Below, in pieces: positions 9,205 through 16,549 of a DNA stretch of 56,176 nucleotides. The translations under genes and the position numbers were made by a program. Each line of letters opens with the position of its first letter. The stretch's first letter is position 1. The stretch spans positions 1 to 56,176 of IMG/VR virus record IMGVR_UViG_3300050020_000040. One strand, 5' to 3'. The notes under the pieces are model-generated. The model saw nothing but the letters and a program-made list of their open reading frames with translations. It was not told where the DNA came from and did no database searches. This stretch comes from a virus.

Positions 9205-9857
9205 TCACCCCCGCTTGTTCTTCTCGGCCTCCGCTTCCGCCTCGACCTGGGCGAATTTCAACGTCCAGTCCACGGTATCCAACGGCTCCTCTAGGTATTC
9301 CTCGTGCGTCAGATGGAGGAGCTTGCGGACGCGGAACTCGTCGTACCGCACCGACACCTCGGGGTCGATGTCCCCGCCAGAGCCTAGGAGCGCGTTGCGG
9401 AGCCGGCGCGCTTCCCAGTAGGGTTTCCGGGTTTGCTGATCGGACCCTCCTTCGGCGGCGCGAAGTCCACGCCGTTGACGATGTCCGCAGCCAATCCACG
9501 GGTCAGCTCCGCGAGCGCGTCGTACCTGTCGCCGTTCATCTCGCCCACGTCAGCGGACGTGACGGGCAACGGCTCGTCATACGACCACCCAGCAAGCTGC
9601 GCCCAGATGGCCGCCTCCTGCACCCGCTGGAGCGCGTCGGCCTCCTCTTCGCTGAGGTTCAGATCGTTCATGTCGATCTTTTCGAGGTCGGCCGCCGTCA
9701 GCGCCTTGCCGTCAGTCGGCAGGTTGCTCGGCAGTTTGCGGATCGCCTGCAAAGCATGGATGCTCGCTGAGTTGATGGCCCTGCGATGCTTGACGCGCAT
9801 GTCCGCCCTCTCGCGCAGGCTGACCCAACCACCATCTGGCATTGTCTCTTGGCGCAT
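9205..9857 (-). CDS. Tail assembly chaperone, long frameshift product (GT-like)
   Basis: Produced if ribosomes slip -1 at A AAC CCT (9426-9420): residues 1-146 come from the upstream frame, then 71 residues from the -1 frame starting YWEARRLRNALL and ending EKNKRG. The extension frame has no start codon of its own but keeps clear coding character, ending in an acidic/Lys-rich helix. This is the lambda G/GT arrangement conserved between tube and tape measure genes, where the long form binds the tape measure during tail assembly. Confidence 0.85.
9384..9857 (-). CDS. Tail assembly chaperone, short product (G-like)
   Basis: 157 residues, ATG at 9857, mostly helical with many acidic residues (for example LEKIDMNDLNLSEEEADALQ). 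It lies just downstream of the tail tube gene and ends shortly after the slippery site. The position between major tail protein and tape measure, together with the frameshift site, identifies it; the sequence itself is poorly conserved across phages. Confidence 0.85.
   Translation of the reverse strand: MRQETMPDGGWVSLRERADMRVKHRRAINSASIHALQAIRKLPSNLPTDGKALTAADLEKIDMNDLNLSEEEADALQRVQEAAIWAQLAGWSYDEPLPVTSADVGEMNGDRYDALAELTRGLAADIVNGVDFAPPKEGPISKPGNPTGKRAGSATRS
9420..9426 (-). promoter_or_regulatory. Programmed -1 frameshift site A AAC CCT
   Basis: Read on the minus strand the heptamer is A AAC CCT, an exact X XXY YYZ slippery site in the upstream frame (codons 145-146). Slippage puts the ribosome into the frame that continues for 71 codons; without it translation ends 11 codons later. 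Only one such heptamer lies in the overlap. Confidence 0.85.
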
Positions 9858-9881
9858 TGTCTCTCCCTTCCCGTCTGCGAT

Positions 9882-10847
9882 CTAGTACGTTGCGACTGAG
9901 TTGGTGATGGTCACGGTTCCCGGGGACAGCGCGCCGCCGCCACCAGTGACCACGTCGGTGCTGTTCGGAATGCCCCACCACTCCAGGTCCACTTCAATCC
10001 AGTCCTTGCCGGGGTTCTTCTTGCCGACCTTCCAGCCGACGGTGGAGAAGTGGAAGTCCACGGTGTTGGTACCAGGGTCGGTGAACTTCAGGTCCAGCGC
10101 CGTGCCCTTGGTGTTGTTGAGGAAGTAGTTCAGCTCGGCGTCCGTCTCCATGATGACGGTGAGCTTGCTTCCTGCGGTGTCCAGAGGACCGGCCCAGTTC
10201 TGGTAGTACGTCGCCGCTCCCATGATCGCCGGGATGGGCTTGGTGCCACGCTTGAAGTCGATCTCGCCGTCCACCAGTTTGGTGATCGCGCTACCAGCAA
10301 CCTTCACGACGCAGTTCCACCCCGCGACAGCCTCTAGGGCGGTCGGGGTGTTGGTTGCGGTGGTGATGATCGTCGCGGGGTTGCAGACGTAGGCTAGGCT
10401 CGCGGTGAGCAGTCCACCTGAATCGAACTTGACCGTGAGGCTGTCCACCTGCGAGGCAGCCATCTGCTGAATCTCCATGCCGTCGAAGTAGTCGAGCGTG
10501 TAGGATGGCGGCTGGCCGGTGCCGGTGTTGAGCAGGCCGAGAGTGTGCGTGTACGGCGCAGTGGTGCCAGTGACGGTGTCCGTCGAGCCCAAGACCCCCC
10601 GGACGAAGGAGCCGAAGCTGTCGGCGTAGACGTCGCAGTCGAAACCCATCTTGTCGTAGCGCAAACCAGCGATCTGGTCGTAGTTGACGCTCATCTGACC
10701 ACGGAGCCCGCTGTCGAGCATCTCGTTGATCTGGGGTTCCCATGCGGGGGACTTGACGGGGACGTAGTACAGAGCGGAAGCTGCGGTTCCTCGCGGGTTC
10801 TCGGCCGCGCTGATTCCGAGCCATTGCCTAGCGGCTGGGTAGGGCAT
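9882..10847 (-). CDS. Major tail protein (tail tube)
   Basis: 321 residues with a Gly/Thr-rich beta pattern: DYFDGMEIQQMAASQVDSLT, KLTVIMETDAELNYFLN and the end 'VTITNSVATY'. Tube proteins of actinophage siphoviruses have this size and texture. A strong AGGAGG overlaps the stop codon of the small basic gene upstream. It lies between head-tail completion genes and the chaperone pair, the standard tube position. Confidence 0.88.
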   Translation of the reverse strand: MPYPAARQWLGISAAENPRGTAASALYYVPVKSPAWEPQINEMLDSGLRGQMSVNYDQIAGLRYDKMGFDCDVYADSFGSFVRGVLGSTDTVTGTTAPYTHTLGLLNTGTGQPPSYTLDYFDGMEIQQMAASQVDSLTVKFDSGGLLTASLAYVCNPATIITTATNTPTALEAVAGWNCVVKVAGSAITKLVDGEIDFKRGTKPIPAIMGAATYYQNWAGPLDTAGSKLTVIMETDAELNYFLNNTKGTALDLKFTDPGTNTVDFHFSTVGWKVGKKNPGKDWIEVDLEWWGIPNSTDVVTGGGGALSPGTVTITNSVATY

Positions 10848-10858
10848 CGGGTGTCCTC

Positions 10859-10966
10859 CTATTTGGCGGCGGTGCGCCGGTCTTTGGTTGCGGTGGTGGC
10901 GCGCTTCGCCGTGGCCGCCTTCTTGATGCTGGCGGTCTTCTTCGCCGCCTTGGTTCGCAATGTCAT
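10859..10966 (-). CDS. Very small Lys/Ala-rich basic protein
   Basis: ATG at 10966 preceded by GAGGA gives 35 residues that are almost only Ala, Lys, Arg and Thr (MTLRTKAAKKTASIKKAATA...). The stop codon TAG forms part of the AGGAGG of the tail tube gene, so the two are translationally coupled. The composition resembles histone-tail-like or DNA-binding peptides. Such a peptide beside the tube gene is unusual; function unknown. Confidence 0.65.
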   Translation of the reverse strand: MTLRTKAAKKTASIKKAATAKRATTATKDRRTAAK

Positions 10967-10973
10967 GGCGTCC

Positions 10974-11492
10974 TCACGCTGCTATGTAGAGCCAGACTTC
11001 GCCGCGGATCACGGCGTCGATACACGACGTCTGGCCGTCTAGGACCAACTCATCCTGCTCGTAGGTGATCCCCGCCGAACCCTCGCCTGCCTGCCAGACG
11101 GTGGCGTTGGAGCCGTTGTAACTGGATGGTGTAGTACCAAACGTGCGGTCAGCCCGCCAGCGGGCGTAGATGGCATCTATGACCGCGTCCTGGTAGTCCT
11201 GTGCCACTTCGGCGTCGGGGTTCAGGCTCCGACAGAACACCTGGAGGGCTAGGTCGTACTTGGCGAACTTCTCGCCCGACGTGGCCCCGCCCACGGCAAT
11301 GCGGTTCTCTTTAGCCCCCGTCAGATGCACCACGACGATGCAGCCCGAGCCGTTCCCCGACGCGAGGTTGAAATCCTGCCCGTTGATGATTTTGGGCTTG
11401 GCGCGATGGATCGCCGCCATCCCGGGGATGTTCGCGGCGGTGAACCAGTTGACGATCACTGCACGGGCGACAGCCTGCCCGGGGTTGGTCAT
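10974..11492 (-). CDS. Tail terminator / head-tail completion protein
   Basis: 172 residues of mixed alpha/beta character (SGCIVVVHLTGAKENRIAVG, YDLALQVFCRSLNPDAEVAQ). Size and location between the connector and the tube gene match siphophage tail terminators (gpU-like), which cap the tube and join it to the head. It starts one base after the stop of the connector gene. Confidence 0.65.
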   Translation of the reverse strand: MTNPGQAVARAVIVNWFTAANIPGMAAIHRAKPKIINGQDFNLASGNGSGCIVVVHLTGAKENRIAVGGATSGEKFAKYDLALQVFCRSLNPDAEVAQDYQDAVIDAIYARWRADRTFGTTPSSYNGSNATVWQAGEGSAGITYEQDELVLDGQTSCIDAVIRGEVWLYIAA

Positions 11493-12386
11493 CTAGGCGA
11501 CCCGCTTGTAACGGTCGAGCAGGTCCACAGCCACCTGAAAATCTTCCAACCCGCCGCTCTCGATGAGCGCCTCTCGGCTCGGCGCTGCGCCAATGCTCTC
11601 TGCCACGATGGCGGCCGTCCCGCGCGTCTTGATGAGGCACGAGGTCAGGGAGAACACCGCCTGCCGGGCAGCGTCCTCCAGACCCGAGACACATGTGGAG
11701 TGAGGCAGGGTGACGTTCGCGTGAGCGTAGAGCGTCGGCGCGGTCAGGGGGAGCAAGGTGCCGCCCGTGAACGTGGCCGACACGGTCACCGCCTCGGTGT
11801 CCGCCCCGTCCCAGATGATGAGCGTCTGGTTGGCAGCGGCGGCGGGGAGCGTGGTGCTCAGCGGGAGGGACTGCACCGCAGCGCCGACGCTGGACAAAAG
11901 GGTGGCGTGTAGCCAACCGTTCCAGTAGGTCCACTGAGCGTAGACGCGACTGCCGGGCCAGGCTCCGCCAACGCCCCCCACCCGTGCCTCGATGACCGAC
12001 CGGCCCACAGGCCACATATCAGCGTCGTCCATGAGAGCGCCGAGCCTCGTCGGGCGGGTACCCACGGAGAGGCTGTCCACCTCCAGCACGGGCCAGAAGT
12101 CGCATACCAGCGAGATGAGCCCGTCCCCCTTCACCAGCACGGCGCCGGGGGTAGACTGCGTGTCTAGGGTCGCGGCGAGGATCTGGAAGCAGAGGTTGTC
12201 CGCCCACGACGATGCGCGCCGGATCACGTTGCCTAGCTCGACGAGGTTGGCTTGCGCTGTCCCGCCGGGGATAAGCTGCGACGTGTCCACCGAGGTCGGC
12301 GCGTTCGTGTAGTCGTCCACCGAGACGTAGGGCACCACGGTCGGGTGGCTTGTCGTATTGGGATTCGTGAAGATGGCGGGCGTCAC
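11493..12386 (-). CDS. Head-tail connector (adaptor) protein
   Basis: 297 residues from a GTG at 12386 whose bases overlap the stop of the glycosyltransferase-like gene (GTGA). Near the N-terminus it carries 'YVSVDDYTNAPTSVD' and 'NVIRRASSWADNLC', the helical pattern of gp6-like connector proteins that bind under the portal. The C-terminal 'LEDFQVAVDLLDRYKRVA' also fits that family. It is separated from the capsid gene by the sugar-enzyme block, which is not the usual order. Confidence 0.72.
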   Translation of the reverse strand: MTPAIFTNPNTTSHPTVVPYVSVDDYTNAPTSVDTSQLIPGGTAQANLVELGNVIRRASSWADNLCFQILAATLDTQSTPGAVLVKGDGLISLVCDFWPVLEVDSLSVGTRPTRLGALMDDADMWPVGRSVIEARVGGVGGAWPGSRVYAQWTYWNGWLHATLLSSVGAAVQSLPLSTTLPAAAANQTLIIWDGADTEAVTVSATFTGGTLLPLTAPTLYAHANVTLPHSTCVSGLEDAARQAVFSLTSCLIKTRGTAAIVAESIGAAPSREALIESGGLEDFQVAVDLLDRYKRVA

Positions 12387-12967
12387 GCAGTCTCCTTCAT
12401 GCGAGAGCCGCAGCACCCGTGGCTCGGCTGGGGTATCTCACCGTAGTCGCGATAGTGCCCAAGAGCGGGATGGTGGACGTGCTGGCGGTGACCCGTCAGG
12501 GGTAGCACTACCCGCTGGAGGAAGTGGTCGGTAGTACACCAGTGCTTTGGTGGATGGTTGCCGTTGCTCATGGCGCCGGCGCGGTCAAGCGCATCGGGAC
12601 ACGCTGCGATGATCTCAGCGCTGAACTTCACGCACGCCATCCCGGGGTACTCTCCGCCGAGGTAGGGAACTGGGAAGCCGCACCAGGGCTCGGGGCAGGC
12701 TTCTAACTCATCGAACGTGTCGGGCCGGACCAGGACATCATGCTCGACGACGACGAACGTCTCTCGCTCTGCCCAGAGGTCACGAAGGAGTGCCCAGTAT
12801 GCCTCGTCTGACCCCGAGACGTCGAACTCGTCCCAGGACCAACCCGTGGTCATCAGAGCATCCCGGACACCGGGGGCGATGTGGGTGTACGGAAGGACTA
12901 TGCGGATGGCCGCCAGACTTCGATCGTCCGATCGAGCCCCTCCGACAGACTGGTCCTCGGTTCCCAC
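12383..12967 (-). CDS. Glycosyltransferase-like protein, paralogue of the 15821-16453 gene
   Basis: Up to 194 residues. It contains TFVVVEHDVLVRPDTFDEL then ACPEPWCGFPVPY, a pattern shared with the gene at 15821-16453 (FMLIEHDIEIRAGV...ACPEPWCLFPFP). In both, EHD takes the place of the DXD metal site of GT-A enzymes. Several Cys and His residues cluster at the C-terminus. The listed GTG start overlaps the epimerase gene by 70 bases; by comparison with the paralogue, translation more likely begins near LAAIRIVLPYTHI, where no standard start codon is visible. It probably adds sugar to a virion or host component. Confidence 0.6.
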   Translation of the reverse strand: MGTEDQSVGGARSDDRSLAAIRIVLPYTHIAPGVRDALMTTGWSWDEFDVSGSDEAYWALLRDLWAERETFVVVEHDVLVRPDTFDELEACPEPWCGFPVPYLGGEYPGMACVKFSAEIIAACPDALDRAGAMSNGNHPPKHWCTTDHFLQRVVLPLTGHRQHVHHPALGHYRDYGEIPQPSHGCCGSRMKETA

Positions 12968-13827
12968 CCAAGATATTGCTTCAGTTTCGCCGCGTCCGAT
13001 TCCAGGTAGTAGATTTCACCCGGACGGCGAGGTTGGGTGTGCCATTCGATCTTGCCGTCCCAGCGGAGCTTCTCGCGGATAATGCCGGCCAGCTCGCGAA
13101 TCGTGATCGCGTTGCATGGTCCGGTGACGAAGGTCTGCCCGCGCACCTTGGATGGCTCTGCCACCATTAGCGCGTAGATGTCCACCAGATCGTCGATGTA
13201 GAGGAAGTTACGATAGGGCTCGGGGTCCCCCAACTTGCAGACTTCGGACGTTAGCATTTGGGTTACGATCCGCTCGACGATGAAGAAAGCGTTGTCCGTC
13301 CTGCCGTAGGCGTTGGTCTGCCTCAGGATGACGGACGGGAAACCGTAGGCGTACTCCATGTACCCCAGGTACTTCTCACAGGCCAGTTTGGCGACCGCGT
13401 ACGGAGCCATCGGGTACTGGGGCGTGTCCTCGGTGAATGGGCCGTCCTCTCTGCGGTGGTGCCCGTAGGTCTCCATCGTAGATGCCATGCAGAACAGTTC
13501 CAGGTTCGGATTGTGCTTCCGGTTGGCTTCGGCCAGGTTCACCGTCCCGACGTAGTTCACCTCCGACACTTGGACGTAATTGTCGAAGGATAGCGCCACC
13601 TCGCTTTTGGCGGCCAGGTGGATCACGACGTGGGGTTGAACCTCACGGATCACTTGCTCGATCGCGGCATGGTTGGTGAGGTTCACGACGTACTTGCGGT
13701 CGCCCACGTTCTTGACCGTCGAAGCGGCAGATTCGTACACCCCGTGGATCTCGTAGGTACCCGCAAACCGCTTGGCGAGGGCTTGCCCGATGAATCCCGA
13801 GATCCCAGTGATGAGCACTCGCTTCAC
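12898..13827 (-). CDS. NAD-dependent epimerase/dehydratase (extended SDR, nucleotide-sugar type)
   Basis: 309 residues. The N-terminal Rossmann motif GISGFIG (residues 8-14), the 'HLAAKS' strand, the catalytic Ser/Thr region 'MASTMETYG' and the YAVAK (YxxxK) motif are all present. A C-terminal sugar-nucleotide part carries 'YRNFLYIDDLVDIYALM'. This is the layout of UDP-glucose 4-epimerase or GDP-mannose 4,6-dehydratase enzymes; the exact substrate cannot be read from sequence. Flanked by glycosyltransferases, it most likely makes the activated sugar they use. Confidence 0.9.
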   Translation of the reverse strand: MKRVLITGISGFIGQALAKRFAGTYEIHGVYESAASTVKNVGDRKYVVNLTNHAAIEQVIREVQPHVVIHLAAKSEVALSFDNYVQVSEVNYVGTVNLAEANRKHNPNLELFCMASTMETYGHHRREDGPFTEDTPQYPMAPYAVAKLACEKYLGYMEYAYGFPSVILRQTNAYGRTDNAFFIVERIVTQMLTSEVCKLGDPEPYRNFLYIDDLVDIYALMVAEPSKVRGQTFVTGPCNAITIRELAGIIREKLRWDGKIEWHTQPRRPGEIYYLESDAAKLKQYLGWEPRTSLSEGLDRTIEVWRPSA

Positions 13828-14504
13828 ACCATCGCCCCCCTGAGTTGATCCACCTCGCGCGCCCGTTCGGCTGCGAAGGTGTCATAGAGGTCGTACTGGT
13901 TCTGGACCGATCGGCGTTCGTTGCCCAATCGGTAGGTGTCATCGATCTCCACCCCGAGGGAAGGTTTCGCCGGGTGAAGGTGCGTGGTCAGGAGTTCCGG
14001 TAGGTACACTCGCCGGTCAATAGCCTTAGCCACGTCGTTGAGCCAGGTATCGCACATGTCCGCCGCGAAGTACGGAGGAACGAACCTGCCCACCACGTCG
14101 GTCCAGTTGCGGTGGACGAAACCGTGCGAGCCATGTTCCCCGTTGCGGAACCCGTCCGTCCCATAGACGAACGCGATGCGGTCAGGCACAGCCTCGAACG
14201 CCCTGCGCACCATGCCGTCCCAGTCTGTGCTCTCGATGACTACATCGTCGCCCATCATGCCGAAGATGTCGCCGCTGGCCTCCCACCAGCAGGCGTTCCA
14301 ACAATCCGACAGGGTACGCTGTGGGCCTCGCACTATCTTGGCGTCAGCGTGGAAGTCGGCCATGCTCGCGTCGTCGTCGTCGACGTACAAAACCACTTCG
14401 TACTCGGCACTCGCATGGGCCACCACGCTGTCGAGCATCCTCACGACATTATCGGGGCGGCCGCGGGTGGGGCAGAGCAGGGAGATCACTTCAGGCGAGC
14501 CCAC
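13824..14504 (-). CDS. Glycosyltransferase, GT2-like
   Basis: 226 residues beginning VISLLCPTRGRPDNVVRMLD, the N-terminal strand of GT-A family 2 enzymes. It has LYVDDDDASM, which supplies the metal-binding DDD/DXD, and a later acidic motif 'MMGDDVVIE'. It overlaps both neighbours by a few bases within the five-gene sugar block, so it is co-translated with the epimerase. Confidence 0.8.
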   Translation of the reverse strand: MGSPEVISLLCPTRGRPDNVVRMLDSVVAHASAEYEVVLYVDDDDASMADFHADAKIVRGPQRTLSDCWNACWWEASGDIFGMMGDDVVIESTDWDGMVRRAFEAVPDRIAFVYGTDGFRNGEHGSHGFVHRNWTDVVGRFVPPYFAADMCDTWLNDVAKAIDRRVYLPELLTTHLHPAKPSLGVEIDDTYRLGNERRSVQNQYDLYDTFAAERAREVDQLRGAMV

Positions 14505-15159
14505 GTTCCTTCAGGTAGAGTGCCCAGGTGGACGACCCCGAGGCGTGGGCGATGTAGTACCGCTCTTCCTCCGTGGGATTGAGGGTGTCGGCATACCAGC
14601 TCATGTGCCGGGCCACGTAGGGCTTGCCGCAACGGAGGGCCGGCGCGAGGGCGAAGCGGGATGTGGGGCGGTAGAGGGCGAAACTCGTATCGATGGCGGC
14701 GTCGAACAGCCCCATGGCGACCTCGCGCTCTGGTGCCCAGTATGCGGTCTCGGCGGACTCCGAGACGTCCCACGTCAGGTTATGCGCGGGGATATCGTCG
14801 ATCTTCAGCCCCGGTCCGGCCTTGACCCGTCCGGGCCATCCCAGCATCGCCGCGTAGAGGTGCATCACGAGGTCTGGGGGGCACGTCTCAGCGGGGATGA
14901 TGTCGGGGTCCGTGTAGACGAACCACTCATCCGGGACGCGACCACTCTCCCATAGCGCCAGATGCCCGAGGTTGGCGCCGATCCGTACCACCTCGTGGGG
15001 AGTGCGGGCGTAGTAGTCGAGCAGTGGTTCCCATGTGGAATCGTTGTCGAGCAGGACGATCCGCTGATGCCCCGCGAGCTCCAACCAATCCACCAGGGCG
15101 GACAGGTCGGTAACGCGGTCGCGACAGTTGATGATGATCGGGATCAGGCGATAGTCCAC
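14491..15159 (-). CDS. Glycosyltransferase-like protein
   Basis: 222 residues from a GTG at 15159 preceded by GGGGAG. It starts 'LIPIIINCRDRVTDLSALVD', has 'VLLDNDST' and the acidic motif 'WFVYTDPDIIPA', all typical of the GT-A fold. The last residues are WALYLKERGLA. It overlaps the upstream gene by 16 bases. Confidence 0.75.
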   Translation of the reverse strand: MDYRLIPIIINCRDRVTDLSALVDWLELAGHQRIVLLDNDSTWEPLLDYYARTPHEVVRIGANLGHLALWESGRVPDEWFVYTDPDIIPAETCPPDLVMHLYAAMLGWPGRVKAGPGLKIDDIPAHNLTWDVSESAETAYWAPEREVAMGLFDAAIDTSFALYRPTSRFALAPALRCGKPYVARHMSWYADTLNPTEEERYYIAHASGSSTWALYLKERGLA

Positions 15160-15824
15160 GGGGTCTCCCCTCGTCTCATCCTGCGGTCGATGCACTCTTC
15201 GTGGTAGAGCTTGGCGTCCGTGGGGCTAAGTGGTACGGGGTGGAACAGGTACCCCGCAGACGTCAGGCGATCCCAAAAGAAGGCGTCCGCAAACCGCCAG
15301 ACCATCGCCCGGTCGTCCCAACCCCCCACCGCATCGAAGGCTCGACGAGTGTGCATGACGGAGTTCTGGTCTACCCGTGAGTTGGCGTTGGCCAGGACGG
15401 CAGAGGCGGGGCGAACCCCGAACAGCCTGCCGTCCTCCCACATCTCCTGCGCTCCGTACACCACGTCCTTGCCCGTCTCTAAGAGCGCCACCATGCGCTC
15501 CAGTCGGGAGGGGAGGTACCAGTCGTCGTCGCAGAGGTAGGTGATGTACTCGCCCGTCGTGTGTGCCGCGCCCCAGTTGATGAGGGTCGCGTACCTACAG
15601 GTGGCCTTCCTTTCGACGAGGGTTGGGCGGAAGACGTGGACGGTGATACGCTGGTCGCCCCACCGCTCTACATTCTGGAGGGTCTCCGCCGTGTTGTCGG
15701 AGCCGTCGTCCAAGATCAGGAGTTCCCAGTCGGTGAACGTCTGAGCGAGGACGGACTGGATGGCGCGGGACAGGTACTGCGGGCGGTTGTAGGACGTCAG
15801 CAGGACGGTAACGGCAGGAGTCAT
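15144..15824 (-). CDS. Glycosyltransferase family 2
   Basis: 226 residues from the ATG at 15824 (ATGA overlap with the preceding gene). Diagnostic strands are VTVLLTSYNRPQYLSRAIQS, 'LLILDDGSDN' and 'ITYLCDDDWYLP' (DDD/DXD metal site), plus a late 'WRFADAFFWDRL' acceptor-side segment. It is the most typical GT2 enzyme of the block and is confidently assigned to the family. The acceptor is unknown: tail or capsid protein, or host wall polymer. Confidence 0.9.
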   Translation of the reverse strand: MTPAVTVLLTSYNRPQYLSRAIQSVLAQTFTDWELLILDDGSDNTAETLQNVERWGDQRITVHVFRPTLVERKATCRYATLINWGAAHTTGEYITYLCDDDWYLPSRLERMVALLETGKDVVYGAQEMWEDGRLFGVRPASAVLANANSRVDQNSVMHTRRAFDAVGGWDDRAMVWRFADAFFWDRLTSAGYLFHPVPLSPTDAKLYHEECIDRRMRRGETPWTIA

Positions 15825-16453
15825 GGCCGCGTGACGTGCCACTCTGCGGGCGGTCGGCAGTCAGGATCGCCACAAGCGCATCCCTCGAAGGGGTACATGT
15901 GATGATGGATCACGGGGGGCGTGTGGACGTGAGGGTCAGGATACCCGCGCTCACGGAGTACCGACACCATCGTCACGTCGAGGCGGTGCCAGTCGCGGGT
16001 GCTCCCGCTGCGATGAACTTGGCAGCGTCCGTCCACGGCTCCCATGAGGTCAGGCTGCGCGGCGAGTAGTTCGGAGCGAAACCGAGTGCATCCCAGCGAG
16101 ATCGTCAGGAGGTTGCCACCCTCAGCGCTGAACCCTGGCCCGGGGAACGGGAACAGGCACCACGGCTCGGGGCAGGCGGCCAACTCCTCGACGACGCCCG
16201 CCCTGATCTCGATGTCGTGCTCAATGAGCATGAAGTCCTCGCCGCCACTCCACAGGGCAGCGACCGTGTCGAAATAGACGTCCTCACACTCCCGGTGGTG
16301 GCAGTGCCTACGCTGGTCGTTACAGTTGATGATCCCGCAGTCGGCGGGGAGATCACACCGTGCAACCTTGATGCGCTCGCATGTTGGAGCGTAGGTGTTG
16401 AGAGCGGCGTCTACCTGCGGGTAGATGCCCGTGAAGGGACAGACGACGCGCAA
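15821..16453 (-). CDS. Glycosyltransferase-like protein with EHD motif
   Basis: 210 residues when started at TTG 16453, preceded by GGGAGG at 6-base spacing. A longer GTG frame from 16501 would run through the terminator hairpin. Core motif FMLIEHDIEIRAGV, then ACPEPWCLFPFPGP. Cys/His-rich segments 'CHHRECED' and 'CACGDPDC' suggest bound zinc. It is a paralogue of 12383-12967, so the two bracket the sugar block. Confidence 0.6.
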   Translation of the reverse strand: MRVVCPFTGIYPQVDAALNTYAPTCERIKVARCDLPADCGIINCNDQRRHCHHRECEDVYFDTVAALWSGGEDFMLIEHDIEIRAGVVEELAACPEPWCLFPFPGPGFSAEGGNLLTISLGCTRFRSELLAAQPDLMGAVDGRCQVHRSGSTRDWHRLDVTMVSVLRERGYPDPHVHTPPVIHHHMYPFEGCACGDPDCRPPAEWHVTRP

Positions 16454-16474
16454 CGCTTCCCTCCCAGAAAGAGT

Positions 16475-16498
16475 GCCCCGATATTGACGCCTCGGGGC
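16475..16498 (-). terminator. Hairpin downstream of the capsid gene
   Basis: The minus strand reads GCCCCGA, a 10-base loop, then TCGGGGC (7 perfect pairs), followed by CACTCTTTCT. It lies about 50 bases after the capsid stop and could act as an attenuator limiting transcription from the capsid gene into the glycosyltransferase block. Confidence 0.55.
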
Positions 16499-16549
16499 CA
16501 CGGCGTTGTCCGGGCTAAAGGCCAGCGGCCCTCACCCGATCATTTCAGG

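Noticed and set aside
12967-13827. Frame fusion between epimerase and the downstream glycosyltransferase-like gene
   Set aside because: The two are in different frames; the 70-base overlap reflects an over-extended start of the downstream gene.
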